64,000 bases of DNA from Bryobacterales bacterium (lineage in GTDB: Bacteria > Acidobacteriota > Terriglobia > Bryobacterales > Bryobacteraceae). Location: assembly GCA_016789905.1 (NCBI GenBank), contig JAEUQC010000140.1, positions 1-64,000 of the forward strand, given 5' to 3'. Below the pieces are notes generated by a model. That model searched no databases. It worked only from the letters and a program-made list of their open reading frames with translations, and was not told the DNA's origin. Each line of letters opens with the position of its first letter. Position 1 is the first letter of the stretch. The position numbers and the translations under genes were made by a program. This document shows positions 35,012 through 45,200 of this stretch, one piece after another.

Positions 35012-35155
35012 ATTGGTGCCAAGCGCCTATTTAATCTTTTGTCGGCGTTCTATGCCCTTTGCCACCCATATACCCCCTGTTTCTCGCACAATCGGCCCGT
35101 TTTCGCCGCTCATCCGCCCTTCGAACATTAAATTGGCGCTTGGCACCAATTTAAT
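35007..35155. repeat. 149-bp element with 29-bp near-perfect inverted repeats
   Basis: The left arm 35007-35035 and the right arm 35127-35155 are reverse complements at 28 of 29 positions, around a 91-bp centre. The right arm is itself palindromic at its ends (ATTAAATTGG ... CCAATTTAAT). The arms are AT-rich against a GC-rich background. The left arm covers the last bases and stop of the amidase gene. The right arm ends on the ATG of the next gene, the A and T of the ATG being its last two bases. It looks like a MITE/REP-type element or a large operator. I cannot tell which without copies elsewhere. Confidence 0.7.
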
Positions 35156-35840
35156 GTTGTTTGGCTTGGGGCTCACCGCCGTTGCCCAAGAACCTACGTG
35201 CGCGACTGCCGATGGCCGCAACGGCAGTGCCCTCTGCGTCCAACTCGCCATCGACTCCGGCCAACTCAAAGCCGCCGCCTTCACCTTTTCCCCCACTTCC
35301 GCCTACAAACCCTCCTCCGGCCAAGCCTTCTTCCAACTCGCTCAAGCCGAAATTTCCAAACTCGCCAAGCCCTGCCAACCCCTCCTCGCACAAGGTGCCA
35401 AACCCGCCCCCGCCTTCTGCACAGGCAGCTCCCAATGGCCCGCCTTCGCCCAACAATACCAGACCCTCGCCGAATCGCTCGATCGCCCCAGCCTCCTCTC
35501 CGATGCCGGCATCTTCCGCCCCCTCCTCACTGCCCACTTCCGCGTTCCGCTACTGTACGTGGAAACCAACGGCGAATCCGGCATCGCCAAATTTCACATC
35601 CCCGACCCCATCGACCCCCGCACCGCCACTACCTTCCAAATCGAGATCCGCGGCACCCCCGATGCCGCCCGCCGCATCGTCGAACTCCGCCAATTCTTAA
35701 ATCCCCTCCGCGGCCAGGTCTTCTGCCACTCCCGCATCCGCGCCCGCGTCCAGGCCTTCTACAAAAAACGCAAAATCTCCGTCGAAATCCTCCAACTCGA
35801 CCCCCAAGGTCCGCTCCTCATCCTCCAGGAAAAGCCATGA
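35154..35840 (+). CDS. Small secreted protein, paralogous to the next gene's N-terminal region
   Basis: 228 residues from ATG 35154, which lies on the edge of the inverted-repeat element with no clear ribosome site. The N-terminus MLFGLGLTAVAQEP is a short signal-like stretch. The closing part (LRQFLNPLRGQVFCHSRI, RARVQAFYKKRKI, PLLILQE) parallels LRRWLAPLNGKMWDRSAV, QTRLLAFYGALGL, SIIILEG in the following Omp85-like protein, so the two share a POTRA-like or adaptor fold. It is coupled to that gene by ATGA. No known family was recognised. Confidence 0.6.
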   Translation: MLFGLGLTAVAQEPTCATADGRNGSALCVQLAIDSGQLKAAAFTFSPTSAYKPSSGQAFFQLAQAEISKLAKPCQPLLAQGAKPAPAFCTGSSQWPAFAQQYQTLAESLDRPSLLSDAGIFRPLLTAHFRVPLLYVETNGESGIAKFHIPDPIDPRTATTFQIEIRGTPDAARRIVELRQFLNPLRGQVFCHSRIRARVQAFYKKRKISVEILQLDPQGPLLILQEKP

Positions 35841-37930
35841 AGCGCCTCCTTTTCCTGGCCTGTCTCGCCCTTCCCGCTCAAGTTTGTCCCCCCGGCAAAT
35901 ACTGCGCAACCCTCGTCGTCCAAGACGGCAAAATCGTTCGCGCCCCCGCCGCCGCCCAACCTCTCGACAAGGTGTTCGACACGCAACTCGCCGCCCTCCC
36001 CAAGCCCTACCGCCTCACCCTCACCCCCGAAGAGCAGACGGCCGACGACACCAACAAACTCCCCGGCGTCGATGCCGTCAAAAACTTCAAAAACGGCACC
36101 ATCGCCGACTATTTCCCCGTCCTCCAAGCCTGGTGCGACGCCTCCCCCAACTGCCAGGCCTCGGCCGAAAACGTCCTCTCCGTTGCCGGGCTCTTCAAGG
36201 CCTTCGCCACTTGGCAGGACTCTGGACTTCTCTTCGATCTCGACAACGATACGCTCAACCTCGAAACCGGTCAGGCCATCTTCCGCGTCGCGCCCAATTT
36301 CAACAGCGACAACGTCGCCATCGATGTACTCGCCCCGCCTGCGCGCGTCAAGCAACTCCGCCGCTGGCTCGCCCCGCTCAACGGCAAAATGTGGGATCGC
36401 TCTGCCGTCCAAACCCGCCTCCTGGCCTTCTACGGCGCTCTCGGCCTCGACCCGCAAATCACCTCCAGCATCGAACAAAACAGCATTATCATCCTCGAAG
36501 GAACCCGCATCGAAGGCATTGCTTTCCCCTTCGGCCTCCCCGTAAAAGGCGAGTCTACGGACTGGAACAAAGTCGACCAGGCGCTCTACGCCGCGCTCCC
36601 CGACAAGCTCTTTCGCAATACCTATCTGGCCAGCCGCGCCTCCGTTCGCAACCAACTCATGCAAAGCGACACTCCCACGCTTTCACTCACTCCCATCACC
36701 GAGACTCCCTTCCTCAGCCGCGTCCAACTCCCCATTCAACAACTTCTCCTCCAGCAAGCCGGCATCTCGCTAGCCGTCACCACGCCTGTCCAGAAGCTGG
36801 TCAATAACACCATCTTCTCTCTCGCCAACTATCGCCTGGAAGACATTGCCGCCGCCCCGCCCCAATCCACGGCAATCAACGCCGCCCCGCCCGCCGCCGA
36901 TGCCCACGGCCACATCACGCCCACCGCCGCCAGCGTTCTCCCCGCCCAGGCCCCGCCCGTCAAAACCAGCAGCGACGATTGCATTGACGATCCCGGCCAG
37001 AAACTCAAGTCCCGCTTCCTCGGCTTCGGCGCCGCGTACAAACCCGGCCAGGGAGTACGCTTCTTCGGCCTCGGCCAGCAGAATTTCTCCAACTCCGGCC
37101 TCTCCACCCGCATCGGCCAGGGCGGCCCCGGCACGCCGCTCGCCACCGTCAATTTCTCTACGGACTATGTCGCCTTCTCCCGTCTTCACCGCCGTCTGGC
37201 GTTTTCCATACAAGGCGGCACCGACACGGAGGCAAGCCGATTCCTCGCTGGCGCCAAGACCAATGAACAGCGCACCGGAGCCCGCGCCCGCGCCGAGTTG
37301 GAACTCTTCCGCGACCGCCGTGGACATCTGCTGAAGTTCTACGCCGAAGCCGCTCGTATGAAGGTCACGCTCGCCCAGGTCAGCCATACCAACACGCTCG
37401 ACCTCGGCGTTGTGCACACCTATCAATCCACCAACACGCCCTACCCCTGGACCTGGCGTTTTGAACCCGTCCTGCGCTGGGGAGCGGCCACCGCTACCGT
37501 TGCCCGGCACCAGCAGGCTTCTGCCACCGCTCATTATCACCGCGCGCTGCCCCGAAACTGGGCGGCCGATATCAACGCCCAAGCGGCATTCGCCACTGCC
37601 GGCACGCCGCTGTTCGATCAACCCTCCCTCGGAGGCGCCGAAAGCCTTCGCGGATTTCGCCGCGACGATGCCATCGCCCTCCGCCTCTGGACGCTCCAGC
37701 CTGAAATCTGGGCGCCCCTCTATACCAACCTGAAGCTCGCCCTCTTCCACGACATAGGCAACGCGGGCGACCTGTCCGCCACTCCCCGCCGCGGCCCCGG
37801 CCTCGGCGTCCGATATCTCGCCGGCCCCGCCGTTCTTCGCTTCGATTGGGCCTATGGCCTCGGCCCCGCCGCCACCGGTGGCAGCCGCGGTAAATTCTAT
37901 TTCAGCGTTACCACCAATCTGCCGTTCTAA
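35837..37930 (+). CDS. Omp85-like outer-membrane protein with unusual N-terminal domain
   Basis: 697 residues from ATG 35837 (ATGA overlap). A signal peptide (MKRLLFLACLALPAQVC) and ~430 residues of unfamiliar periplasmic sequence precede a C-terminal BamA/Omp85-type barrel: the surface-antigen strand motifs FFGLGQQNFSNSGLSTRIGQ, SLGGAESLRGFRRDDAIALR, LGVRYLAGPAVLRFDWAYGLG, and an FYFSVTTNLPF end with the terminal phenylalanine. Residues ~145-215 resemble the upstream secreted protein and may act like POTRA repeats. Omp85 members insert or export beta-rich proteins across the outer membrane, so the downstream beta-rich protein could be its cargo. That link is a hypothesis. Confidence 0.7.
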   Translation: MKRLLFLACLALPAQVCPPGKYCATLVVQDGKIVRAPAAAQPLDKVFDTQLAALPKPYRLTLTPEEQTADDTNKLPGVDAVKNFKNGTIADYFPVLQAWCDASPNCQASAENVLSVAGLFKAFATWQDSGLLFDLDNDTLNLETGQAIFRVAPNFNSDNVAIDVLAPPARVKQLRRWLAPLNGKMWDRSAVQTRLLAFYGALGLDPQITSSIEQNSIIILEGTRIEGIAFPFGLPVKGESTDWNKVDQALYAALPDKLFRNTYLASRASVRNQLMQSDTPTLSLTPITETPFLSRVQLPIQQLLLQQAGISLAVTTPVQKLVNNTIFSLANYRLEDIAAAPPQSTAINAAPPAADAHGHITPTAASVLPAQAPPVKTSSDDCIDDPGQKLKSRFLGFGAAYKPGQGVRFFGLGQQNFSNSGLSTRIGQGGPGTPLATVNFSTDYVAFSRLHRRLAFSIQGGTDTEASRFLAGAKTNEQRTGARARAELELFRDRRGHLLKFYAEAARMKVTLAQVSHTNTLDLGVVHTYQSTNTPYPWTWRFEPVLRWGAATATVARHQQASATAHYHRALPRNWAADINAQAAFATAGTPLFDQPSLGGAESLRGFRRDDAIALRLWTLQPEIWAPLYTNLKLALFHDIGNAGDLSATPRRGPGLGVRYLAGPAVLRFDWAYGLGPAATGGSRGKFYFSVTTNLPF

Positions 37931-37951
37931 ATCAACAGGAGACCCACCTAG

Positions 37952-39088
37952 ATGTCCAGCACCGCTGTTGTTCCGCAAAAGACTTTCAATCTCGGCACGT
38001 TCACTCTCGATTCCTCCGGCGGTGTCGCTACCGGCGGCAGTTGGAAAACTCTATCCGACAACAAAATCAGTGTCGCCACACCCGACGGCGCCAGCCAGTC
38101 GTTCGCCGTTGCCTGGCGTTTCAACGCCGACAATCAGCTCATCCTTTCCAACGCCGGCTCCGACATATTCAACTGGAGTCTCGATACCACCGTGACGCCC
38201 CGGTTCGAAACCCGCAACGCCGTTCTCAAAGTGACCCCGGATATCCTTAAAAGCTTCTCTTTTGAACTGCGCGGCGAGTGGAACCTAACGCCCACGCACG
38301 ACATGACCTTCAAAACGCCCGATGGTCAACTCTCCACCATCACCGGCATCGTCAATTCACCCGACAGCAAATTCGTATTCCTCTTTAACTCCAAGAACCG
38401 CCCGTTGCTGAAGCACAAGCTCGGCTTCGCCGGCGTATGGGGCAACGCGCCCGCCGGCGCCGGGCAACTGAACTTCACTTACAACAAGGAATCCGGCACC
38501 GGTGTCTTCACGCTCCCCGGCAGCGTCATCGTCAAGAAGACGACCAACCAGCTCAGCTACCAGTACACCAAGGGCGGCCCGCAGTCCATCGATTTCCAGG
38601 GCACGCTCATCGTCAACGAGGATTTCACCGTCAGCTATCAGTTCAGCCGCCGCCTCACGCAGAACGGCGACGTCGTCACCGCGGAGAGCGCCATCTCCAT
38701 TGGCGCGCAGTTCCGGAAGAACAGTTTCACGGGCGATCTCGAATTGACGCTGCTCAAATCGGACGGCTCACTCAGCACCACTACGCTCGCCATTACCGGC
38801 AACTTTGTCGGAACCATCGGCAAAGCGAACGTGGCGGTGGGCTTCCAGTTCACCCAACAGCGTGACGGCCAGACGGTAACCACAACCTTCGCGTTCGGCG
38901 GCCGCGTTCAGTTTACGAACGGCACGCTCGAATTCGCCTTCGCCGCCAATTCCGCCACAAAGGCCATTACCTTAACCGCCGGCGCCGACATTCAGCTTGG
39001 CCCGGCCAGCGTCAACGCCAAGCTCAACATCGATATGGGTGGCGGAACAGTACAAGGCGTGACGTTCCTGCTGGGCGTGTCTTTTTAA
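37952..39088 (+). CDS. Beta-rich repeat protein of unknown function
   Basis: 378 residues with a good ribosome site (CAGGAG before the ATG). No signal peptide is visible. The whole chain alternates hydrophobic and polar residues in short beta strands (SFELRGEWNLTPTHD, LNFTYNKESGTGVFTLPGS, LTAGADIQLGPASVNAKLNI) and ends in an aromatic (LLGVSF). This suggests a beta-solenoid, an amyloid-like fibre protein or a small outer-membrane barrel. It is 21 bases behind the Omp85-like gene and probably belongs to its operon. I do not recognise the family. Confidence 0.55.
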   Translation: MSSTAVVPQKTFNLGTFTLDSSGGVATGGSWKTLSDNKISVATPDGASQSFAVAWRFNADNQLILSNAGSDIFNWSLDTTVTPRFETRNAVLKVTPDILKSFSFELRGEWNLTPTHDMTFKTPDGQLSTITGIVNSPDSKFVFLFNSKNRPLLKHKLGFAGVWGNAPAGAGQLNFTYNKESGTGVFTLPGSVIVKKTTNQLSYQYTKGGPQSIDFQGTLIVNEDFTVSYQFSRRLTQNGDVVTAESAISIGAQFRKNSFTGDLELTLLKSDGSLSTTTLAITGNFVGTIGKANVAVGFQFTQQRDGQTVTTTFAFGGRVQFTNGTLEFAFAANSATKAITLTAGADIQLGPASVNAKLNIDMGGGTVQGVTFLLGVSF

Positions 39089-39265
39089 CGCAACAAGGCG
39101 CAGTCCTACAGATCACCCGGCTTCAGCCCTGTCTTCTGAGACAGCACCTTTATCGCCGCAGGCTCAAGCGGACCGCTGTCGCCGATCGCCGAACGGATAC
39201 AGTGAATGGGCCAGGGCGCCGCTGCGCCCTGGCTGAATGCTCTTACACTCCAATGCAGTTCCTGA

Positions 39266-42200
39266 TTACCGCGTCCAGGTGCTGGCTGGCACCCATCCCG
39301 TACCGTTGTTCGCACTGTCCACCACCCAGATGTAGAGGGTTTTGGCCCCCGTAGAATACGCTCCCTGTCTGGTAACGCTGAGGTTTAGCATTAAGTCGGT
39401 TCCCGATGCGGTGACTGAGGAAGTAGCGCCGTCAATGGCACATTGACTATTCTGAATCACGCCGGCGGTACCGGGAGACAGTGGACTGCTGACCGCCGTG
39501 AGCGCATCGTTGTAGAGGAGGAGCGAATTGGTCGCGCGATCATAGAGGCCATGACAGCTTCCGGAGGGGATCGACGGGCCGGTGTTGACGAGGAAATAGA
39601 TTTTGCTGACGTCGGCGAATCCATTTGGGTCGCGTGAAGTGATTGTGAACAACTGGGTCGCGGCGCTGGAGGTCGCCGGAGTTACCGAGGCCACTGAGGG
39701 CGGCTGCTGTTGGGCCGCGCCGAGGGTCCAGGTGCTGGCGGCGATCCACCCAGTGCCGGCGCCAGCGTTATCGACCACCCAGAAATAGAGCGTCTTGGCG
39801 CCGGTGGCATATGCGCCCTGGCGGGTAATGTTGAGATTCAGCACCAAATCCGTACCGGAGCTGGTGACCGAGGAGGCGGCACCGTTGATGGCACACTGGC
39901 TGTTCTGTACGGTCCCCGATGTGCCAGGTGTGATGGGTGCGGAAACGGCGGAGAGAGCATCGTTGTAGAGGACGATGGAGTTGGTGGCGCGGTCGTAGAA
40001 TCCATGACAGCTTCCCGATGGAATCGTAGGGCTGTCATTGAGCAGGAAGTAGATTCGGGAAAGATCGGCGAAGCCGTTCGGGTCACGCGTGGTTGCGGAG
40101 AAAGTCTGCGTGATTGTTGAGGACGCCGAGGGAGTTACCGAAGCCACTGTTGGCGGCTGCTGTTGGGCGACGCCGAGGGTCCAGGTACTGGCGGCGATCC
40201 ACCCGGTGCCGGCGTTGGCGTTATCGACCACCCAGAAATAGAGCGTTTTGGCGCCAGTGGCATATGCGCCCTGGCGGGTAATGTTGAGATTCAGCACCAG
40301 ATCCGTTCCGGAGGCGGTGACCGAGGAGGAGGCGCCGTTGACGGCGCACTGGCTGTTCTGGACAGTTCCCGATGTACCGGGAGTGATGGGCCCGGAAACG
40401 GCGGAGAGGGCGTCGTTGTAGAGGAGGATGGAATTGGTGGCGCGGTCGTAGAATCCATGACAGCTTCCCGATGGAATCGTAGGGCTGTCATTGACCAGGA
40501 AGTAGATTCGGGAAAGATCGGCGAAGCCGTTCGGGTCACGGGCGGTTGCGGAGAAGGTCTGCGTGACCGTTGAGGACGCCGAAGGAGTTGCGGCGGCCAG
40601 AATGGGCGGTTGCTGTTGGGCGGCGCCGAGGGTCCAGGTGCTGGCGGCGACCCACCCAGTTCCGGCGTTAGCGTTATCGACCACCCAGAAATAAACCGTT
40701 TTGGCGCCGGTGGCGTATGCCCCCTGGCGGGTAATGTTGAGATTCAGCACCAAATCCGTACCGGAGGCGGTGACCGAGGAGGAGGCGCTGTTGATGGCGC
40801 ACTGGCTGTTCTGTACGGTTCCCGATGTGCTAGGTGTGATGGGTGCGGAAACGGCGGAGAGAGCATCGTTGTAGAGGACGATGGAGTTGGTGGCGCGGTC
40901 GTAGAATCCATGGCAGCTTCCCGATGGAATCGTAGGGCTGTCATTGAGCAGGAAGTAGATTCGGGAAAGATCGGCGAAGCCGTTCGGGTCCCGGGTGGTT
41001 GCGGAGAAAGTCTGCGTGATTGTTGAGGAAGCAGAGGGAGTTACCGAAGCCACTGTGGGCGGTTGCTGTTGGGCGGCGCCGAGGGTCCAGGCGCTGGCGG
41101 CGATCCACCCGGTGCCGGCGTTGGCGTTATCGACCACCCAGAAATAGAGCGTTTTGGCGCCAGTGGCGTACCCGCCCTGGCGGGTAATGTTGAGATTCAG
41201 CACCAGATCCGTACCAGAGGCGGTGACCGAGGAGGAGGCGCCGTTGATGGCACACTGGCTGTTCTGGACGGTTCCCGATGTACCGGGTGTGATGGGCCCG
41301 GAAACGGCGGAGAGCGCGTCGTTGTAAAGGAGGATGGAATTGGTGGCGCGGTCGTAGAATCCGTGACAACTTCCGGAGGGAATCGCAGGGCTGTCATTGA
41401 CCAGGAAGTAGACTCGAGAAAGGTCGGCGAAGCCATTTGGGTCGCGGGCGGTGATGCTAAACACCTGCGTCGCGGCGCTGGAAGTCGCCGGGGCTGCGGA
41501 GGCCACTGTGGGCGGCTGTTGTTGGGCGGCGCCGAGGGTCCAGGTGCTGGCGGCGATCCACCCGGTGCCGGCGTTGGCGTTGTCGACCACCCAGAAATAG
41601 ACCGTTTTGGCGCCGGTGGCGTATGCGCCCTGGCGGGAGATGCGAAGAACCAACTGCAAATCGGAACCGGATTGATTGGCGCTTGAGGCGGCGGGATCGA
41701 TGACACATTGGGAGTTCCCCAGTGTGGCGGAGGTTCCGGGAACAATTGGAGCCAAGGTGGCGGTTAACCCGTCGTTGAAAAGGGAGATTGTGTTGCTAAC
41801 GCGGTCGTAGAAACCGTGGCACGAATTGGTTTGCACCTGTGGGGAGTCGCCAACCAGGAAGTAAATGCGCTGGAGGCCGGTGGCTCCGGAGAGGTCGCGT
41901 CCAAGAATAGTAAAGGTTTCGGTGATCGAGGTGGAGGAAGACGGAACGGCCGACACCAACTGTGGCGGTTGCGGCGGCGGCAACGAGTGTGGGGAGGCCT
42001 GGACATAGCGAACTCTGCTGTTCCCAATATCGGCCACATATAGGCTCCCGGCGCCGTCGAGAGCGACCCCAAATGGAGCTAGCAGCATGGCGGCGCTTGC
42101 GGCGGCGCCGTCGCCGCTATATCCGCCTGTTCCGGTGCCGGCGAACGTGGAAATGAACGCGGTGGCACCGTCGATTCTGCGAACCCGATCATTGGAAGGG

Positions 42201-45200
42201 TCCGCGAGAAAAGTGTTTCCGGCGGCGTCAAAGGCAACTCCGTAAACGTTCACTTTCGCCTCTATTGCCGCGCCGCCATCGCCGCTGACCCCAAGCTCGC
42301 CGGTTCCAGCGACCGTAGAAACCAGTCCCGAGAGAAAGTCGACCCGTCGCACCCGGTAATTAGCCCCGTCGGCGAAGAGCAAATTGCCTTCGCCATCAAT
42401 TGCAAGGCCTCCAGGAAAATTGACGGCAGAGGTCTCGGCTGGAACACCGTCTCCCCCGTATCCGCCGACACCACTACCGGCGACGGTGGTGATGATTCCG
42501 GTACCGGCTTGGATGCGACGGATCCGATGGTTAAGCCTATCCCCGACAAAGAGGTTGCCACCAGCGTCGATGGCCACCGATTCGGGGAGGTAAAGTTGCG
42601 ACGACGCGGCCGGGCCGCCATCGCCCGAGTAACCGGCGACGCCCGATCCGGCGACGGTTGAGATGGCGCCCGTGGTTGCATCGATGCGGCGAATCCTGTT
42701 GTTGCCGGTATCGGCGACGTACAGGTTGCCTAGGGGATCGGCGGCAATGCCCTTGGGCGAGAAAAATTGAGAAGTCGCCGCCGACGTTCCGTCGGCGAAT
42801 CCTGGTATCCCCGTGCCGGCGATGGTGGTGATGAGGCCAGAGAGAGCGGCGACTTTGCGTACGACATGGTTATCGGAATCGACCGTGTATAAGTTACCGT
42901 TGCCATCCAGGGCCAGTCCAGAGGATGAGCCGAGTTGCGCTTGAGCCGCGGGTCCATTGTCGCCGCCATAGCCGGCAAATCCGTTTCCGGCGATAGTGCG
43001 GATGGTTCCAGCGTTTTGCGCCCCCCACGGGGAGAGGGAACCATTGGAGGCTGACTGAAGGACGAGAAAACGCCGATTGCCGGCCAGAATTGTCGCCATG
43101 CGGGCAACCTGGAGAGGATTAGCGGTATAGGCGAACTGGACGGTACCGGAAGAGTTATTTCCGGTCGCTGCCACCGTTAGCCACGGGGCAGTGGAAACAG
43201 GCGCCCAGGGCGTTGCGGGTGAGACGCCGACCGTGAATGAGCCGCTACCTGCGCCGTCGCGGACGGTCGTGCTGGAGGCGGAAAGAGTGACGGCGGCTCC
43301 GCGCTGACGGATGGAGTAGGTCTTTCCGTTGATCGCGATCTCGGCGGTTCGGGTGGCAAATCCAGGATTAGCGGCCAGGGAGTAGTTGAGCGTAGCGCCT
43401 CCGGTGCCGCTGGAGGCGCCGATGGTCAACCATGCGGCACTGCTGGTTGCCGTCCAGGCGCTGTCCGCCGGCGTCGTCGTAAATGTGATGCTTGCCGAAG
43501 AGGCGGCGGCGTTGGCTACGAAGCTGGAAGTGGGGAAGGCAATGGTTGGTCCGTTCACCCGAATAAAGCGGAGGCGGTGGTTCCAGGCATCGGCAACGTA
43601 CAGATTTCCGCCGGCATCCACCGCGATGCCGGCGGGGCTGTTGAGGCGTGCAAGGCGGGCCGGCCCGTTGTCGCCAGAGAAACCGGACGTTCCGGTTCCG
43701 GCAAGCGTGCTGATAACTCCGGTTTGCTGACGAATAACGCGGGCCTTGGCGGCGTAATTTTCGATGAAGTAGAGATTGCTATCGGCGTCGATAGCGAGGG
43801 AAGCGACATCGCCAAGCCGCGCGAGAGTGGCCAGTGTGTCAGAAACGAAACCATCGCTGGCGCCGCGGCCAGCGATGGTGCTAATGGTCCCAGTCAGGCC
43901 GTCGATTCTGCGGATCCGAAAATTATAGGTGTCGGCGATGTACACATCGCCATTCTTTGCCACTGCCACGGCTTGAGGGAGCCGAAGCTGCGCCTGCGCC
44001 GCGGGACCGCCATCGCCGCTGAAGCCGGCAACACCTCCTCCGGCGAGCGTGCGAATGATACCGGTCGCGGCATCCACCTTCCGGACAGCGCTGTTATACT
44101 GATCGGCAATATAGATGTTTCCGTCCGCGTCGACAGCGATTCCAGCAGGTGTATTCAACTGGGCTGCGGTAGCGAGCCCCTCGTCGCCGGACCCGCCCGC
44201 CACGCCAGTGCCAGCGACCGTGGTGATGACGCCGGTGGCGGCGGCGACACGGCGTATGCGGTGATTGTAAGAATCGGCAAAGTAGAGATTGCCGAAGCGG
44301 TCAATGGCAAGCCCAGCGGGGCCGCTGATTTGGGCGACCGAGGCTTGTCCGCCATCGCCCAGGAATCCTTGTGTTCCGCTTCCGGCGAAGCCGGAGATGA
44401 GTCCGGAATCGGCCGATATTCTCCGGATCATGTGATTTCCTTGGTCGGAAACAAAGACGTTGCCGTTGTCGTCGATGGCGACGCTGTTGGGGTAGGACAG
44501 TCTTGCGGCGGTCGCATCCCCGCCATCGCCAAAGTAGTCGGCTACACCATTACCCGCAAGGGTCTTGATGCCATCCAGATTCTGCGCTCCCCACGGGGTG
44601 TAGACTCCATTGGAGGCCGCTTGGGTGACAGTATAAGGCTGACCGGCGACGCGAATGGTGGCCACTCTAGCGGCGGGCGCGGAGTTGGCGGAGTAGGAAA
44701 AAGAGAGGGACTGCGAGCCGGAACCGGCAGGCGTGACGGTAAGCCAAGAGGCGCTGCTAGTCGCTGTCCACGACTGGTCGGCGACGACCGCGAGCGTGCC
44801 AGTTCCAGCCGCCGCGCTGACGAGTCTGCCGGGGCCAGGGAGCGTGACCGCGGCGCGGGAGTCGGCCACCCAGGCAACGGTCCATCCGAGGGCGGCCATT
44901 GTTTCGGCGGGCCGGGCGATCCGCGAGGGATTGGCGGGGGCGGGCCACCAGAGGTCCTTAGCATCGCCAGGGCGGATGGTGTCCAGTTGGAAGCCGAGGG
45001 CCTCAGTGAGTTTCCAAGCGGAAGTTTCTTTGCGTGCGGCGCCGGCCCAATGGTTCAGTGACCCCCAGGACCAGACACCATCCGCGGTGCCGAGGAGGGG
45101 CTGGTCGGCTCTGGTGGCCAGCCATAGGCCACGCCGCAGTCCGCTGACCCGAGCTGGGTGCGGCACTTTCCGGCGGCTGTCGGAGAGAACGATTTCGGTC

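Noticed and set aside
39106..39315. A 69-codon minus-strand frame ending KVLSQKTGLKPGDL downstream of the giant gene
   Set aside because: It overlaps the end of the giant gene in another frame, has no ribosome site and no family match. At most it is a decayed remnant.
39270..41980. Regularly spaced near-identical repeats that could suggest a CRISPR array
   Set aside because: The period is ~453 bp, the repeats are in frame and encode a protein domain, and there are no short spacers.
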